Source of the DNA: Epiperipatus broadwayi
Taxonomy: Eukaryota; Onychophora; Udeonychophora; Euonychophora; Peripatidae
Direction of reading: 5' to 3'
Assembly (NCBI GenBank): GCA_028023455.1
Contig: JAQFVV010000002.1
Location: 33,425,725-33,489,724 of the forward strand
DNA: 64,000 nucleotides
The translations under genes and the position numbers were made by a program. This document shows, one piece after another, positions 12,112-23,844 of the stretch; position 1 is the first letter of the stretch; each line of letters begins with the position of its first letter. Under the pieces are notes generated by a model that was not told the DNA's origin, searched no databases, and saw nothing but the letters and a program-made list of their open reading frames with translations.

Positions 12112-13020
12112 GTAAGGTGTCACATGAGCATAACCAGGGACAAGCGGTCCGTGTCGCAATTTGCCAGCTGGCTGCGTGACAGTCGTCAAGCCCTACGGGA
12201 ACATTATCATGTCCGCTTGTGTAGGACGACTGGGGTTAATTCAACCCTAGAGAATCCGGAGTATTCACGGCGTGGAATGAGCCATCGGGGCTTCAAAACG
12301 TAACACATGTATAATATCTAAAAGATTGTGGTAATATTTAACTAGATTTCAAACTCGGCCCAACATTATCACCGTTGACTGAAAGAAAATTGGTGACTCT
12401 CAAAGAAATGAAATTTACATAATTATTCATTAACATTTAATAATAAAAAAAAATATCTAAAAAGGGAATTATTACAGCGAGTATGCCAGCTATTACGGAG
12501 TAGTAGACCCTGCATTACAATAACTGATTCTTTGAATGCGTGTCGATTTAGATGAAATTTAAGTTATTTATAAAAGCAAATATTAATGATAATTCGACAC
12601 GCATTCACCGTTCAAGCGATTATGGATTTAGCTTTAAAACTAAGATAATTATGAGAAGGTAATATTTCAATGATAATTATAAATGAAATGTAGATTTAAG
12701 AAATACACACCTAAGAAGTGATAGAGGGAGGGTAAGCTAGATTATGCGAGAAATTTACAGATTACATGAATTCTCAAATGTTAGTTTCTCAAAATTACAA
12801 TTTTAACATTTAGAAGTTATACAAATAATAGGAGATGAGCTATAGCTCATTATTACTAGAGTACTCTATAATTTGGAATACACACACAGGTACCTGTTTT
12901 ATAAGATGTTTTCGTCCATTGGTTTAATAGCAGATTGTTCGTAATTAGAAGTTTTCTTTCTTGTCCTGGGCATGTTGTTTTATTGATTTCTAACAGCAGC
13001 GGCTTTCTTGTTTATTTCAG

Positions 13021-13152
13021 GCAGCAGATCATTTTGGTGTTTTTACGATGGGCAAGGTGAAGCTCGGCATAGTGGGCCATCTCCCGATGGAGAATAATTT
13101 CGGTGCTTACTCGGTCATACCTCGCAGTATTAATTTATTTAAGATATTTTAG
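13021..13152 (+). other. Candidate second exon with short ATG frame
   Basis: It follows a good pyrimidine tract and AG at 13020. The ATG at 13048 opens MGKVKLGIVGHLPMENNFGAYS and reaches a stop at 13150-13152. G+C drops sharply after about 13127. An alternative is a donor at AAG|GTGAAG (after 13056), leaving only MGK in this exon. The balanced block could also be part of a decayed element read on the other strand. The product is unknown. Confidence 0.28.
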
Positions 13153-15392
13153 ACGCTCCACTCGAGAGCAAAGATAAAATTCAAGTCCAAGTCTCCAGCA
13201 AGTCTAAGATGGCCTCCCTTTTTTTTATCTTGATCTCTAAGTTTTTTGTTGAGATATTTTTAGGTTTTTACTTATCTTGCCCTCAGGATAATCAATGCTC
13301 TGCTGGTTTTAATTAAAAAAATTTGCTGTGCTATTGTTTGTTTTTCTTTACATTCGCTAATTACATTCTTTTGGAATTTTGCTATAATTAATTTATTTTC
13401 TATCACTAACCAATGCTTTTAAATTTTCAAAGACAAAAGGGAATAAATTTATTTTAACTTTAATTAACTATTGCATCAGATTTTGTTAGACTTATTATTT
13501 AACGAAATTTAAACTAAACAACAAATACGAACTTTATAAAATTCAAAATAAATGATTATTATTACACAAAATTTATTTAACTAAAAGGAATCTAAATTAT
13601 ATTATTTTATCCGTATTTATTGCGCTTAATTTGAGATCGAAATGTGTGCGTGTTTATGTTGAATTTTACATATATTTATACATTTTTAATATTGTTACAC
13701 ACACAATTCGATACCAAAAAGTTTAAATTTGGGTGGGATAGACCGGTCAGTGAGAGACGACAGAAAAAGGTGAAACTTGAGATTCGAATACGAATCTCAC
13801 TGTTTCAACGCGCAATATTGGTTATTATATTTGACTTAAAGTAAAAGCGTGAGGTATTCAGAAATTAATTTAAACACTAGTTTTAAAAAAAATTTTGATT
13901 CTTAATGCATTACACATCACATTAAATACCAGCACTTTTTATAAAATATCTTTTGCATTATTTTTTACTTTTCAATATTTGGATATTCATTACAATATAA
14001 CAAATGAAATTCGCGCCTAAAAAACCATTTCAAGATTTTTATGTAGTTTCAAAAAACAAATTTTAGTTAAACAATAAAAAGAAATTAGAGTTTCATCTGT
14101 CACGTTTTTATTTCTTTCTAATTAATTGTAAATGCTTTTTACTGAATTAGTCATGAAATTCAGCATACTTTTAGAAATTATACTGCCATCTATTGCACAT
14201 CACTGAAAACTTACTGAACTAATATCAATGCAGTTGATATTCAACCCATAACACTATTAGATTACTGAAATTATATTGCATTGTCATCAACATCTAACGT
14301 ATGTACAAAGTTTTAAAAAATCTATCTGATAGAAGTATATTAAAAATCGGTGACAAGATTTGACTTAAACAGATTGAATTTCTAAATTAAAGTGTTTAAA
14401 AAGAGTATTCTGTACTTGCTGTTTTAAGAAGAGTAATAATTAAAAAAACAATAATAAAATTAATTTAAAATACAAATTATGTTCATTGTTTACATTACGG
14501 ATTACATAGAGTTTTGCATTATGAATATGGTTGAATTTTTGATAATAAACATTGTCGGTTTTAAATTTGTCACAAATTTTGTAATCTTTAGACATACTTT
14601 CAATATATAAAAGAAGCCAAACATTAGATGACTCATAATCTTTGTTTTTTCAGTTAGAATATTAAGGACGAGTCCATATTTGCAAATTTTTTGCTTTTAT
14701 ATTTTATACGCAGTTGATAATCAATAACAGATAAACAGACATGACTTTTTAACAGTTCAACGTTTTCATAAATAAGTTTTATAATCTGTATGTATATATC
14801 ATGATTGTGGAATAAAAATGACTGGATATATCGATTCACTATCACTGTTTTTACGTTAATATTTCTTTGGAGAATAAACATTAACATAGAATTCATAAAT
14901 GTCCGCTTTTATATTTTATATACAATTGATAGAGTGACACAAATATTCACATATTATATGAATAAACATAGTTTGGTTTGTTTCGATAACAGTTCAGTTT
15001 TTTCTTAAATAATTGTAATACTTTTCTATATTTTTGCTACATCATAAATAAGCTAAAAATGTTTTAAAAATTAAAAATGTTTGAAATTGTGAAATTCAGA
15101 ACATCACAATTTAAACACAAAATAATTTACAAAAAAAAAAAAAGATACTTTTTATTTAATCACTAGTAGATAGTGATAATATAGCATTTATAAAATGTAT
15201 TTTCCAAAGCAAATAGTTTTTAATAATTTCTTAAATCACAGCTAAAAAATATCTAAAAAGATCTTTCATCATATGTCAATAGTCCAAGGGAAAATCATTC
15301 CCTGGACCGTAATTTCTTTCTGTTAATAAATCTTTTTTTTTTTTTTGCAAATTATGATAATAGATTAATTAAAAAATAATTTTAAAACTTAC
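13153..15392. other. A+T-rich intron-like sequence
   Basis: This is the putative intron downstream of the carrier exon at 15393-15476. No further carrier exon was recognised on the minus strand. A perfect 9-bp hairpin (TGAGATTCG, 4-nt loop, CGAATCTCA) lies at 13778-13799. Frames at 13644, 14654 and 14805 look like chance. Confidence 0.4.
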
Positions 15393-15476
15393 CGATTCAT
15401 TTTTTATAACAGATGACATGCAATGAAAAGTACCCCGGTATAAAGGACAAGTAGGATTTTGAGTTTGCAAACGTAC
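15393..15476 (-). CDS. SLC25A29: SLC25A29-like mitochondrial carrier, internal exon
   Basis: The exon has 28 codons, VRLQTQNPTCPLYRGTFHC followed by MSSVIKNES. It is bounded on the minus strand by acceptor TTTCTTTAACAG and donor GTAAGT, both phase 0. It continues directly from the exon at 58586-58629, which ends PFDTVK, rebuilding the first SLC25 signature and the matrix-helix region (PFDTVK-VRLQTQ...YRGT.HC). Among carriers the best remembered match is SLC25A29, an inner mitochondrial membrane transporter of arginine, lysine and other basic amino acids. SLC25A45, A47 and A48 are close alternatives. Membrane helices 2-6 must lie in exons beyond the window or missed at lower coordinates. Confidence 0.88.
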
Positions 15477-17429
15477 CTGTTAAAGAAAAAAAAGTCAAAT
15501 TATTTCTATGACTACAAAATCATAGCAGTTTGTGTGAAAACTGTGATAAAATAGAAACACAATCTAATCCCTAAGATATCTGCATGAGATCATTTTAACA
15601 ATGAAATTATGTTTATAAATCTGGCACAGACACAAACATAGGTATTGTAAGTAGCATTTTTGAATTTGGTTTTATAAAAAAAAATTTCATTAAAAGTGAT
15701 GAGTAATGAATGAAATACAAGATTTTAAAACTTACAAATACAAGTAATATTTACTAAGGCTTTACCTTATTACAAATACAAGGAAATATAAATTTAATAA
15801 GGAAAACACACATGTTATCTCTTCATCAACAATACGTGAAAAATACAAATGCTATAAAATATATATACATTTTCCACTAATTTTCTTATGATTCCAAAAC
15901 TCTTTCATAGAAATCAACCTTCAATTTTTTTTAACAGTCAAATTTTCAGAATGACAATTCGGAGTTAAAGAAATGTCATTTCTTTACAATCATATTTATG
16001 GACATGAGTTAGGATCACACAGTAACTGAATATACGTAATTTGAATTAAATTTTACAATTTTTTCTGACTATGCTATTTTAATATAGATAGATACAATAC
16101 ACATATTGCATATGAGCTATAACTTGCACCCATATAATTATTTTTTTAAACAACTATCTTTTTTTGATTTTATGAAGATCTTTAAGAAGTGTAATAATTT
16201 AAAAACCTGAGGGAGGTCGACTGCATTTTTTAAAAATTTGTAGAAATTAAAAATTCATAATTTTTTTTCATCTTAATGAAGTTCAATAGAGTTTATGATA
16301 AAATAAACTGCACCAAAAAGGTTACGATAGATCATCATCATCTGTTGGTGCTTAAACTCGGTACTCTATTACTTAATTGTTCCAGCTGATAGTGAATTTA
16401 ACATCCCCAGACATACTTATTCACATGTATACAATCAATGCTTATTAAATCAATAGCATATCTAGAATCTGTTGTCATGGCAACCTCTATAGATAAAACA
16501 TTCCAATTTTTATTCTCGTCTAAGTTCCTTAAGAAAACAAAAACGGCATTCGCAAGACTATAAGATTGGATTTATTAATTGTGCAGCAGTGCTCTTTACA
16601 AGACTTTAGACCAGAGTAACAGCAAGAATTCATTGTTTATCTAAAGAGTGCCTTAACAACAGATTGTGGATATTCTATTAAACTTTAGCTGTTATCATGT
16701 AAATATTTGGAAACCAGTTTAGGTTCATAGCAATTTATGATTTATACATACTTATATATATAAAAATTTAATTGTTTTCAAAGATGGAAATAGGAATTCA
16801 GATACCACATACCCTCCCCCGAAAAATCTTAATATTATCCTAACGATTACATATTTAACTAAAATTATATTTTTATTGGTGTAATATGATATTCTTAAAA
16901 AAGCAAAAATTTTGAATAAATAAAAACTGTTATAACGAATTTATTAGATGACAAATAGAAAAAAATTTCATTATAAAAAGCCGCGGAATGAAAATGAATT
17001 CAATTCCATGACTCATCTCAGTTTTACTTACAATTTATTCTTTCGTTAAAAAAAAAAAAAAAAGGTCATTTTGTCTGCAACAAATTAATATGGACTGCTA
17101 CTTTTTTAAAAACATCTATTTATGAATAACTTTGGTATTATTTACAAATTTTCCTAATATTCTATTTTTTTCTTTATCTCTAAATATACGGTACGCTGTC
17201 AATTATTAGGTCCAAAAATGGAACAAGTTTGGGTAATTTTAATTGCTATACTGTCCTCTATTAACAATAATTTCCATAATAAAGAACAATTTGAAAAATT
17301 TTTTAAAAATTTCTAACAAAGAAAGCATAATTTTTATACTCTATAATATTTGTGGTACTTCTCGAAACAAGTTACTGGTTAACACTTTTGTTTAAAATTA
17401 TACCAGCTATTGTTTGCCTAAAAGATTTA

Positions 17430-17868
17430 TGATGATGGTTGGACTATTTCAATCATCTAATATTAAATATTGAATGTCTAACTTTATTTAAATTTTCAGA
17501 AGTACATTCAACTATTAGAAATAGCAAACAGATTAATAGATGCACAACGTTTTTTGCCTTTGGCAGGATGGCTCAGTTAATTACCTTAAAATTCAATATT
17601 CCAAGCATCGAAAGGTCTATAGGTTCGATAGACATGATAGAACTATCTCTGGTCAGGCCAGCAACACCTGAAGAAGAGGGGAGAATAATACCTCTCGAAA
17701 TGTTGTGCATATACTAACCTGTGTGCTATCACTAACAGCTGACTGTAATTGAAAATTTGAATAAAGTCAAATTTTTCTAAAAACAATCAATATCTAATAT
17801 TAGATAATGGAAATAGTCCAACATATAAACATAATATACCAGCTATATCTAATGATTTCTAAATAATG
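17430..17868. repeat. tRNA-Leu-like SINE, inverted duplicate
   Basis: The right part (17552-17868) is a plus-strand SINE with GCCTTTGGCAGGATGGCTCA, a B-box region near 17615-17630, and a body with CACCTGAAGAAGAGGGGAGA then CCTCTCGAAATGTTG. The left part (17430-17551) is the reverse complement of the same SINE's 3' portion, joined directly to the tRNA head. The 92-codon frame at 17439-17717 is a read-through of this repeat. Confidence 0.75.
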
Positions 17869-17989
17869 AAATTAAAAAAGATAAATACCATATAAAATTG
17901 TTTTATATAAATCATTGAAACTAAGATAAAATGTTTCAGTTTCTTACATTATATCCTCTTTATTTAAAATGATAAAAAAATCAAGTCAG

Positions 17990-18290
17990 ATGTCACATGA
18001 CCTTTTAATAAAGCTCGGTGTTTACAAATGTTATATGGCTATTTGAGTTAGATAGGTAGATTGGAAGACATATGGATGGCTGACAATTTCAGATTTTCTT
18101 TTCAATAGTTATACATTAGATAAAGTGCTGGGCTTGTCCTAGTATTTTTCATCTAATGCTGAATATCCTGCCATCTCACTGACGACGCTAGAAGCAGAAA
18201 CCGGTCTGGGGTTGAGCATATTCTCAAAACTTGTTAAGAGCTTATTTTGCAAGCTTTATATATAACATCCTCTTTATTTATACAACAATT
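17990..18290. repeat. Family F element
   Basis: It begins near GTCACATGACCTTTTAATAA and ends near TTGTTAAGAGCTTATTTTGC. It shares GTTATAT...AGCTCTTAACAAG blocks with 20780-20935. Its left body (about 18035-18100, GGCTATTTGAGTTAGATAGG) recurs inverted in the loop of the family E hairpin at 40500-40600. It carries a plus-strand hammerhead motif at 18174-18211. Confidence 0.65.
18174..18211 (+). ncRNA. Hammerhead ribozyme motif (family F), intact core
   Basis: It reads TCTCA, CTGACGA, C, GCT-AGA-AGC, A, GAAAC, CGGTC, TGGGG. The core CTGACGA/GAAA is intact (N7 = C is allowed). Stem II has three pairs and a triloop, with a C-A mismatch at the closing position. Stem III is AC/GT around CG, cleavage is after GTC, and stem I pairs TCTCA with TGGGG (two G-U). 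Compact stem III is typical of type I hammerheads thought to work as dimers. Confidence 0.68.
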
Positions 18291-19139
18291 TTTAAAATAA
18301 GGATAGCTTTTTACTTCAGGGCCATCTATTTTAACATTTTCTTTCTTATCATTTAATATAATTAATAATACAAGAATTCTTCAGCTTTTAAATATATATG
18401 ATGAAAAAATGTATAGTTCCATGAATATGGCTATCTTGTCGCATATTGTTAATTGTTCAATGAGTTAAAGACAAAACAGTAGTCTTCTAGTTTATAATTA
18501 ATAAATACATTTAAGACTGTAGATGTCTACTGTTGGACAGCTTTTACAAAGAAAAATTTATTATTTATGCACTGCACTTGATATCAAATGTTATATTCGC
18601 TTCAATGGCATTTGAATTATGGCAGAGTTTAAAAAACATCGTTACAATCATATTAAATATTCAATTTTTTTTTTTCTATAGCAAGATCTGTAGATGATAA
18701 AACCAATTCAGCTGAAAATTCAAATCCTCTGCGAATGTTTTCTGTTATTTTTAGATGCAATTTGTTTAATATTTAATTGATAGCATTAACAATAACATTA
18801 CCATTATGTATAGCACTTGTGGTCCTCATATGTAAGAAACTTGGTTTATTTATGTACCATAATGAGGGATTGGAATTTAACATATGAAAATTACGAATTT
18901 TGATATCAGCTTTTCTTTTAGTAATGAGAGGATATCCAGCAGTTATTCTTAGCTAGACAGTAAAAGAAAACTGAATTTTCAACACTGTGCAACAAATTTT
19001 GTTTGGAAAGTTGTGAGCGAAACTCCCTTCAATAGATAATTTAAATATTGGTTTGATTTTTAATTATATAGTACGATGGAATACCCTACTGAAATACGTT
19101 CATCTATATTTTTACAGATATGATTATAATATATAGGAT

Positions 19140-19450
19140 ATATGAGCACAGACTTTCACATGACCCACCACTCTCCACACTATCTCATAACACTGATACA
19201 CTTGAACACATATATGTCGAAAAGATAAATAATCACCAATATCCATATTTCATGCTAAACCAGCAATCATCAGTTGGTCCAGATTAGCATCTCTACACAT
19301 ATATGCTATAAGTGCTCAGATATATATTAAGATAGCCAAACCTCATACTTTAATGGACAGGCTTCAATCCACTCCACACTCCAACTCTTCAACCGTCCAT
19401 CCAATTGAAAATCTGATGATGGAATGCTGAAAGGCCACCCTGAGGCCGAG
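19140..19450. repeat. Family D element, single copy
   Basis: It shares CTCCACACTATCTCATAACA, GATACACTTGAACACATATA and AAAAGATAAATAATCACCAA with copies at 52060-52460, 39830-40130 and 62820-63125. The 3' part (TTAATGGACAGGCTTCAATC) is shared with 63041-63060. It carries a minus-strand hammerhead motif. Confidence 0.75.
19235..19278 (-). ncRNA. Hammerhead ribozyme motif (family D), intact core
   Basis: The minus strand reads ACCAA, CTGATGA, stem II TTGCTGG-TTTAGCAT, GAAA, TATGGATA, TTGGT. Stem I (ACCAA/TTGGT) is five perfect pairs adjacent to the core, and stem III is a short AT/AT helix. Expected cleavage is after ATA, which fits NUH but is not the best triplet. This is one of the best-preserved copies. 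Confidence 0.75.
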
Positions 19451-19522
19451 ATTCTTGTCACACTCATGTTATTAAAAAAAATTAAGCTACTTTTTAATTT
19501 TTTTTTTCTTCTCATGTGTCAT

Positions 19523-19612
19523 AGCATCAGCTGGGAAGCGAACCCGCTAACCCGGGACAACTGCTTGAAAAGCAGCTGTCGCTGCCCTCTCGACCACCAA
19601 TCCTCGACTACT
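19523..19612 (-). repeat. tRNA-like SINE remnant
   Basis: On the minus strand: GGATTGGTGGTCGAGAGGGC, an anticodon arm CTGC-TTTTCAA-GCAG, a long variable region, and GGTTCGCTTCCC (B box), then GATGCTATGACACATGAG and an A-rich tail. Acceptor ends pair poorly. The tail matches the tRNA-Gly-like SINE copies, so it is treated as a diverged member. It is not a functional tRNA. Confidence 0.55.
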
Positions 19613-20769
19613 TGTTAATAGTTATAATATTTTTTTAATATAATGATTGAAATTCCATTTAAAATAACACTTTAAACACGCCTTTATTAAAAAATAAAAA
19701 AACCATAATTCAGAACTAAATTTCATGTTACACTAATTTAAAAAACTTTTAGAATATTTTCATTTCTATTAGTAATTAGATTCAATATATCACAGTGACC
19801 CACTCCAACCCATTTAAATACATATACTTTAGAAAAAAAACCCTAAAAAATATTACATTTTCATTTATTTCATCTTATAGTACATGTTAAAACATTTTTT
19901 AAAAAAAAACAATAAATAACTTTATATACTCATAAAAAAATATGTTTTAACTTCTCCCTTTAGCATGATAAAAATATTCTAAAATTCGATAAAAAAAAAC
20001 TTGAACTCTAAAAATTTATTTATAACAAAAATTATAAAAAAATTTCTGACTGAATTTGTAAATATTACCTTTATAGAATATTTAAATAACAAAAACATAA
20101 TCTTTAAAAACATAGCAAATTCTTGCTATTGTAATTTATTTTCTCGTTTAATTTAAATTAAACCTTTCTCTTTTTTAGTCAAAATAAAAATTGTAAAATA
20201 ATCTTTAGATAAAAGCAAATTAATAACAAAACATCACATGACCATTTATATTCAACTTATACTTTTAGTGTAGGAATTCATTCTACTTCAGTTATATCCT
20301 GGATACGAAATGATCCTATATATATCCTCTGATTACTTTTTGGTTAATAGCATTTGCCTGTGGTGAACTTCAGATTTTTACACTTGCGTAACCATTTCAA
20401 ATTTACACTAAATGGCTCTGGAATAAAATAAAGAGACAAACTTATAATTCCTAAAAACAAATTAAATTACATAATCGTTTTATTCCTTTTTAAAAATAAA
20501 AACCATTATTTTAAATTGGATTCAAACTGTTAAAATTCAACACATTTTTAATAAATGAATAACTCAAAAATAAGATGTCTCAATACAAAATCATTAAAAA
20601 ATAGCAGATTTACTAACATTAAAAAAATATTTGACGGTGGAAAATAGTTTGCAGGTTCTCCTGATATAGAGATTGGGACTTAAAAATACTGCAGACTATG
20701 TAAAATGCACAAACTAATTAAAAGCTACAATTATAAATGTAATTGCAAGGAAATCCAGTCATACATCAT

Positions 20770-20935
20770 GTGACTTAATTTAATAAACTTGTACTACAAA
20801 TGTTATATAATGACGTGAATAGCTCTTAACAAGTTTTTCGAATAGACTGCCAGTAGCTAGAAACTGGTCTGGGGATAGGGAAATTCAAAAAAGCTTTTTA
20901 AGAGCTATTCACGTTCATTATATAACAATTATAAA
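20770..20935. repeat. Family F hairpin element
   Basis: Arms GTTATATAATGACGTGAATA (from about 20800) and TATTCACGTTCATTATATAA (to about 20929) flank a core with GCTAGAAACTGGTCTGGGGA. The core keeps the GAAAC...GTC...TGGGG half of a hammerhead, but the CTGANGA box reads CTGCCAG, so the ribozyme is dead. A CATCATGTGAC word marks the left end. Confidence 0.7.
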
Positions 20936-21379
20936 TGCTTGTAATGAGTAATTAACGAGAAAGAAAAAAAATTAACACAAAGATCAAAATTATGTCTGTT
21001 CTATGCCTTAAGAGGTTGAAGTATCTATAAAAAACCATATAAGAGCAATAACATTTAGTGGCATTTTCTCACTGCTTGTCTCTCTCTTAATGCAATTAGC
21101 CTAACATCTGACATAAATGCTTGGGATATCAGTACAAAAAAATTAATTCTATGCTTCCTTAAACTGCATGCATATAAACATCTGATGAACAAAATTGTAA
21201 TTATACAGGTAAAAATTATCAATTTCACATTATAAGTATTGGTGTATATAAAAAGTATTGTGTACTATTTTTATACTAATAAATTGAAAATCAGGTTTCA
21301 AAACAGTATGCTGAAGACAAAAGATAAAAAGAAAATAAAGCAATCTTTTTTTTTAAAATCAATATATATATATTATGAA

Positions 21380-21985
21380 TTTTTGGTGTTTTCCTGAAAG
21401 TTTGTGATGATGGTGTTTTAGTTACATTTATATGTTGGACTATTTCCATCATCTAATATGAGTAATGAATGTCTTTAGAAAAATTTAACTTTATTCAAAT
21501 ATTCCAAATATATTCATCTGTTAGTAATAGCATACAGGTTAGTATATGCATGTTTTGAGAGGTCTTAGTCTTCCCTCTTCTTCAGGTATGCTGGCCTGAC
21601 CAGTGACATGGGAACTGAACCTGGATCTTTAGATTCTTGAGTATTGAATTTTTTAAGATAACATTATAACTAACTGAGCCATACTGCTAAGTTGGAAAAT
21701 CTGAAGGAACCTCATGGACAAGGATGGCTCAGTTAGTTAGAGCATTATCTTAAAATTCAATACTCAAAAATCTAAGAATCCAAGTTCGATTCTCATGCTA
21801 GTAGTGTCATTGGTCAGACCAACAACACACCTGAAAAAGAGGGAGAATAATACCTCTCAAAATATTGGACATATACTAATCTGTATGCTATTACTAATAG
21901 TTGAATGCATTTGGAATATATTCCAAAGACATTCAAAATTTATATTAGATGATGAATATAGTCCAATATAAAAATACAACTGGAC
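21380..21985. repeat. tRNA-Leu-like SINE, inverted duplicate
   Basis: A minus-strand copy (about 21390-21690) and a plus-strand copy (about 21718-21980) meet at their tRNA heads. The left centre reads TAACTAACTGAGCCAT and the right GGATGGCTCAGTTAGTTAGA. Outer ends share ATATGTTGGACTATTTCCAT with its reverse complement. The copies differ at many sites, so it is not recent. Confidence 0.82.
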
Positions 21986-22689
21986 TCTTGATCTCTTGTT
22001 TTTCAAAGCCTTTTAAAAATTTGCAGATAAAAACAATGTTACTGATTTTATAATTTAAAGCATTCTACACTTATAATTTGCAAAAAATATGTGCATATGT
22101 ATATAATTTTAATATCACAATTTTTACAAATATTTGAAGTTCAAAGTTTATTTGAAGGATTTTGTGTTGGTTTTGATTTTTTCAATTTTCTATTAAAAAC
22201 CTAAATGTAAAAGAAGTGAACTTTAAAAAACCACTAATTGGAATTTCTGATTGATTTCTCACAAATACATTTGCATTAATAAAAGAGATGAAACATATAC
22301 ATGATAACTTAGTAGTAAATGATTACAATGCCATCACTATAAATAGGTCAAGATGCCAATCAACAGCCCTCCAAAAAGAAAAGTTTGAAAATGCTTCTAC
22401 TAGAATTTGCATTTTTTATACAAAAGTAATCACAGACAAGATTGGAAGGGTACTGAAATGCTATAACATAGCATTTTGATTAAACCTAAAGATATACTCC
22501 TTTTAGAAGCTCAAGGAGTCTATAAGAGTCCATGTGGCAACCACAAATATAGGAAGGAGTAATCAATATATAAATGATAAAAAAAAATGAGAACATTAAT
22601 GCAATGAATAAAAATGTAAAAACTACCAAATGTAAATTAATCTACATGATTGAATTATCTCTGTCATAACCATGTGATTATTATTGTTT

Positions 22690-22735
22690 TTTAGCCAATT
22701 AAGGACAAGTGCTTTCTTGTTGAAACATCGGCATT
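22690..22735 (+). ncRNA. Possible hammerhead remnant
   Basis: AGCC is followed by TTAAGGA (compare CTGANGA), a hairpin ACAAG-TGCTTT-CTTGT, TGAAACATC, and GGC. The hairpin and GAAAC are good and AGCC/GGC(A) could be stem I, but the 5' core box is changed at two sites. It could be coincidence. Confidence 0.25.
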
Positions 22736-23497
22736 TTATTTTATTAAATACGTTTGCTTCCAAAAACATGTTTTATAATATATATATATACACAAATCAC
22801 AGCAAACTTCAAAATATATATGAGATAATGCCATTCATTAACATGAATGTGGATAACAATTAAAACAAAATAAAGAATTTACATTTCAAAAATACATTAT
22901 AATGCGTTCGATCATTAGCTGTACAAAATATAATAATTAATTTAATATCTTATCTCTTTTCTTTAAAATTAAAATATATAATAAAAAAATAATCACTTTT
23001 ATTGTACAAATACAGAGAAACACAAATCATACTTAACAAGAGCAAAATATAGATAGCCTAGCTTTAAACATTTTTAAATTTATAATTTTATGATAAAATC
23101 TACATTTTGCTTCCCGAGTTAGCAATTTTTTCTGACAATGCATAAAACATTACTATAAAGATAGAAATTTTTATGGAAAAATGCTACCAATATTGTTGAT
23201 CCCTGCTTTCTGAATAAATTAGAATAAAAAAACATTTACTTTATATTAAGACATACCATTTAATAATTTCCAAGATTAGAACATGCTAATTCGATGACTT
23301 GAAATTTTTGGGACAGATTTTTTTTTTAAAAAAAAAACTTTCCATTATTCGCCAAGCTTATAAGAACTTTTTTCTTTTCATTTTAGATTGTTTTACATAT
23401 ATTTACCCACATTTTTTTTTGGATATATTTAAAAATTCCCATTCTACCAAATTCTTGAAACTTATAAATAAAGACTTCTGAAAAAGATTAACGAACT

Positions 23498-23538
23498 TCA
23501 AGATACATTTCATGTTGATCTAACACTCTTCAGTTGGC
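23498..23538 (-). ncRNA. Hammerhead ribozyme motif (family C/D fragment), intact core
   Basis: The minus strand reads GGCCAA, CTGAAGA, stem II GTGTT-AGATC-AACAT, GAAA, TGTATC, TTGAAG. CTGAAGA fits CTGANGA. Stem II has five pairs (one G-U), stem III AT/AT, cleavage after ATC, and stem I CAA/TTG. Only about 60 nt of the parent repeat survives around the motif (about 23485-23550). Confidence 0.6.
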
Positions 23539-23738
23539 CCAGGCCACATACGTCATCATTTGTTCGATTTTATCAGTACAAAATAATTACAATTTGATTT
23601 ATATGTGCGAAACTTTCTGTATTAACAACTTACTATTGAAAAAAAGATTACGAATTGTGCTACTCCATTTGTATTTGTTTAATTAAAAACCAAATATTAA
23701 TCTTTAAATGAGGTTTAAAGATTATATCTGGGTTAGGA

Positions 23739-23844
23739 ATAATCGGTGCTGATACAGTAATCGCTTGCATGTGCCAGCAGTGGTTTTGGGTGTTTTCAAA
23801 TTCAAAATGGCCACCGAGCACATACTATATCAGCACCGAATAAT
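23739..23844. repeat. Small terminal-inverted-repeat element (MITE-like)
   Basis: The ends ATAATCGGTGCTGATACAGT and TACTATATCAGCACCGAATA are near-perfect reverse complements over about 21 nt and enclose about 60 nt. No clear target duplication was seen. A miniature DNA transposon is the simplest reading. The superfamily is unknown. Confidence 0.55.

Larger units (their letters stand above)
11290..13135. promoter_or_regulatory. CpG-rich block, possible (bidirectional) promoter
   Basis: CpG dinucleotides and G+C are clearly enriched compared with the A+T-rich surroundings, for example GGTCTCTGCCGCGACCCGAA near 12088 and repeated CG words across 12110-12305. The block contains a plausible minus-strand first coding exon at its left side (11315-11479) and a plus-strand donor/acceptor pair (after 12111; before 13021). 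CpG retention suggests an unmethylated regulatory region. No TATA box was pinned down. Confidence 0.45.

Noticed and set aside
12060-12310. CpG-rich sequence considered as ribosomal RNA or snRNA
   Set aside because: No conserved rRNA or snRNA segment could be matched; promoter-like composition explains it better.
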